A DNA stretch of 64,000 nt, taken from the NCBI GenBank assembly GCA_963205195.1, contig CAUJHR010000022.1, forward strand, positions 1 through 64,000, read 5' to 3'. Below the pieces are notes generated by a model. It was not told the origin of the DNA and searched no databases. It was given only the letters and a program-made list of their open reading frames with translations. This DNA comes from Pseudomonadota bacterium (lineage in GTDB: Bacteria; Pseudomonadota; Alphaproteobacteria; Rickettsiales; SXRF01). Positions within the stretch are counted from its first letter, which is position 1; the number at the start of each line of letters is the position of its first letter. The position numbers and the translations under genes were made by a program. Positions 63,068-64,000 of the stretch are shown one piece after another.

Positions 63068-64000
63068 CTATATGGAGGTTAAACAATGTTTTATCCAGCC
63101 AGCGGTGAGTTTTTCCTGCAGGCTATTTTGCTTCAGTCGGTCATTTAAATGCTGCCAGGCCACGTTATCAAGCAGCTGGTCTTGATTGAAGCAGGAATAA
63201 ACATAGGTTTCCTTGCCGGTTGCAGGATCAATATGTTTTTGCAGGCATTGGGCGCAGATTTCCTTCATCATGCACTGCATTGGCGAGTTGATGCTGCCGA
63301 TTGCGATATGGGCGGGGTTTAAATGCGGGTGCAGTACGCCGTGTCTTGCTGCCGCGACTGCCGCCATCATGCGGTCAGAGCCGATGGCGATTATATGCCC
63401 TACCTCGGAAAGAGAAATATCGCCCTGGCCTAATTTACCATCGCCATAAGCTTTAATGGCTTCGACGATATTACCGTGAAAGAACCTATCCTGCGGGCGA
63501 TTGGCAGTGAAAGGAACTGGTTCATCGCAGCACCAGATGACAGTGTCAGCGGCGGCTTCTATCTCGGCAACTTTATATCTGTCCACAGCTTTTTTATAGC
63601 CCGCGAAATATAAAACCTTGCAGCCATTTTCACGCATGGCTTTGCCTATGGAAAACAGAACAGCATTACCAAGCCCGCCCCCAACGAGCATTATATTTTT
63701 CTCATGTGGTATTTCGGTAGGCGCTCCGGTAGGACCCATAAGTATAACGGGCTCGCCGGGCTTTAAATGAGCGCACAGGTCGGATGACCCGCCCATTTCT
63801 AAGACGATGGTGGCAAGCAATCCCTTTTCCTTATCCACCCACGCACCGGTGAGCGCAAGGCCTTCCATTGCTAGGTTGGTCATGAGTCGCGAGTCATGAG
63901 TCATGGGCGATTTTTCTTCATGACCCGTGACCAATGACCCGTGACCAACTTTAAGGGCATTGGCCTCATAATTCTGCAGGCGGTAGAACTGTCCCGGCTG
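63068..64000 (-). CDS. FNR-like iron-sulfur flavoprotein, C-terminal part (gene runs off the window)
   Basis: At least 310 residues; the frame is open through the window end. PGQFYRLQNYE begins an FAD-binding ferredoxin-reductase-like domain; LVGGGLGNAVLFSIGKAM is the NAD(P)-binding motif; a cysteine cluster (MQCMMKEICAQC ... YVYSC) near the C-terminus should hold an Fe-S centre, as in PyrK or the reductase part of GltD-type fusions. Alphaproteobacteria have long proteins of this kind joined to a glutamate-synthase-small-subunit-like module. A 25-codon palindromic repeat sits in frame between QNYEANAL and LAMEGLAL. An internal TTG at 63934 could be mistaken for the start. Confidence 0.75.
   Translation of the reverse strand, partial: QPGQFYRLQNYEANALKVGHGSLVTGHEEKSPMTHDSRLMTNLAMEGLALTGAWVDKEKGLLATIVLEMGGSSDLCAHLKPGEPVILMGPTGAPTEIPHEKNIMLVGGGLGNAVLFSIGKAMRENGCKVLYFAGYKKAVDRYKVAEIEAAADTVIWCCDEPVPFTANRPQDRFFHGNIVEAIKAYGDGKLGQGDISLSEVGHIIAIGSDRMMAAVAAARHGVLHPHLNPAHIAIGSINSPMQCMMKEICAQCLQKHIDPATGKETYVYSCFNQDQLLDNVAWQHLNDRLKQNSLQEKLTAGWIKHCLTSI
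63875..63949. repeat. 75-bp in-frame palindromic insertion in the terminal flavoprotein
   Basis: Ends are exact inverted repeats GTTGGTCA / TGACCAAC. Inside are tandem heptad-like units (GTCATGA, GAGTCAT, GACCCGT). It is 75 bp, exactly 25 codons, and keeps the reading frame. Confidence 0.9.

Noticed and set aside
63068..63934. Treating the terminal flavoprotein as complete with a TTG start at 63934
   Set aside because: The frame stays open to the window edge and encodes PGQFYRLQNYE, a family segment; the TTG lies inside the repeat insertion.

Overview
The window reads as one contiguous stretch of chromosome from an AT-rich alphaproteobacterium that I cannot place more closely. The evidence is a very large (about 1550-residue) NAD-glutamate dehydrogenase, a Rieske/cytochrome b/cytochrome c1 operon, a membrane-anchored cytochrome c, a DUF3035 (BamF-like) lipoprotein, a short phosphoglucose isomerase, and the order mnmE-mnmG-rsmG-parA-parB with parS-like sites, which usually lies near the replication origin. 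LptD, KdsB, SurA and LspA show a diderm cell with LPS. It carries an orphan VirB2-like pilin, as Rickettsiales-type genomes often do, but also chemotaxis-receptor, alternative-oxidase and globin genes that fit a less reduced lifestyle. There is no rRNA and no CRISPR array; the only tRNA seen is tRNA-Ser(GCU).

Layout. 0-6.4 kb: NAD-GDH, then an AlbA_2/Schlafen-type ATP-binding regulator ending in a pair of 16-bp repeats. 6.4-21.1 kb, almost all minus strand: purH, a YoaK-type membrane protein, a CapD/WbpM-type nucleotide-sugar dehydratase with an active-site-altered GT4 protein, mutL, pgi, two M16 peptidases (one active, one lacking the zinc motif), a BamF-like lipoprotein, lspA, ribF, secF and nfu. 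21.2-28.8 kb: a PEBP protein, a solitary VirB2 pilin with a structured leader, surA, lptD and petCBA. 29-33.7 kb: trmL-hemF, ampG, adenosine kinase and kdsB. 33.7-43.5 kb: cytochrome c, two NfeD-like proteins, an SPFH protein, then a YejABEF-type peptide ABC transporter interrupted by a hydrolase and by a DUF559 nuclease unit bounded by 36-bp inverted repeats. 43.5-49.1 kb: mnmE, mnmG, rsmG, parA, parB. 49.8-56.2 kb: a response regulator, an unknown protein, hemW, a nitrate/nitrite-domain chemoreceptor and an LpoA-like lipoprotein. 56.4-60.9 kb: a beta-carbonic anhydrase and a five-gene methionine-sulfoxide repair set (exported MsrB, CcdA-TlpA/DipZ-like reductase, exported MsrA, cytosolic MsrB and MsrA). 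60.9-62.5 kb: alternative oxidase, group III truncated globin and a divergent NsrR-type repressor with a near-perfect NsrR operator between them. 62.8-64 kb: tRNA-Ser and the C-terminal part of a flavoprotein.

Two themes run through the window. One is oxidative and nitrosative stress: an NO-resistant oxidase plus globin under a probable NO sensor, next to a two-compartment Msr system. The other is an unusual load of small palindromic elements. Four copies of a roughly 100-bp palindrome share a core but have different, internally complementary outer stems. Other palindromes sit inside genes: at the yejA signal peptide, in frame in the terminal flavoprotein, and at both ends of the DUF559 unit, where they form the C-terminal tails of two proteins. 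These repeats, and the NsrR-globin-oxidase unit, are the parts most worth a second look.
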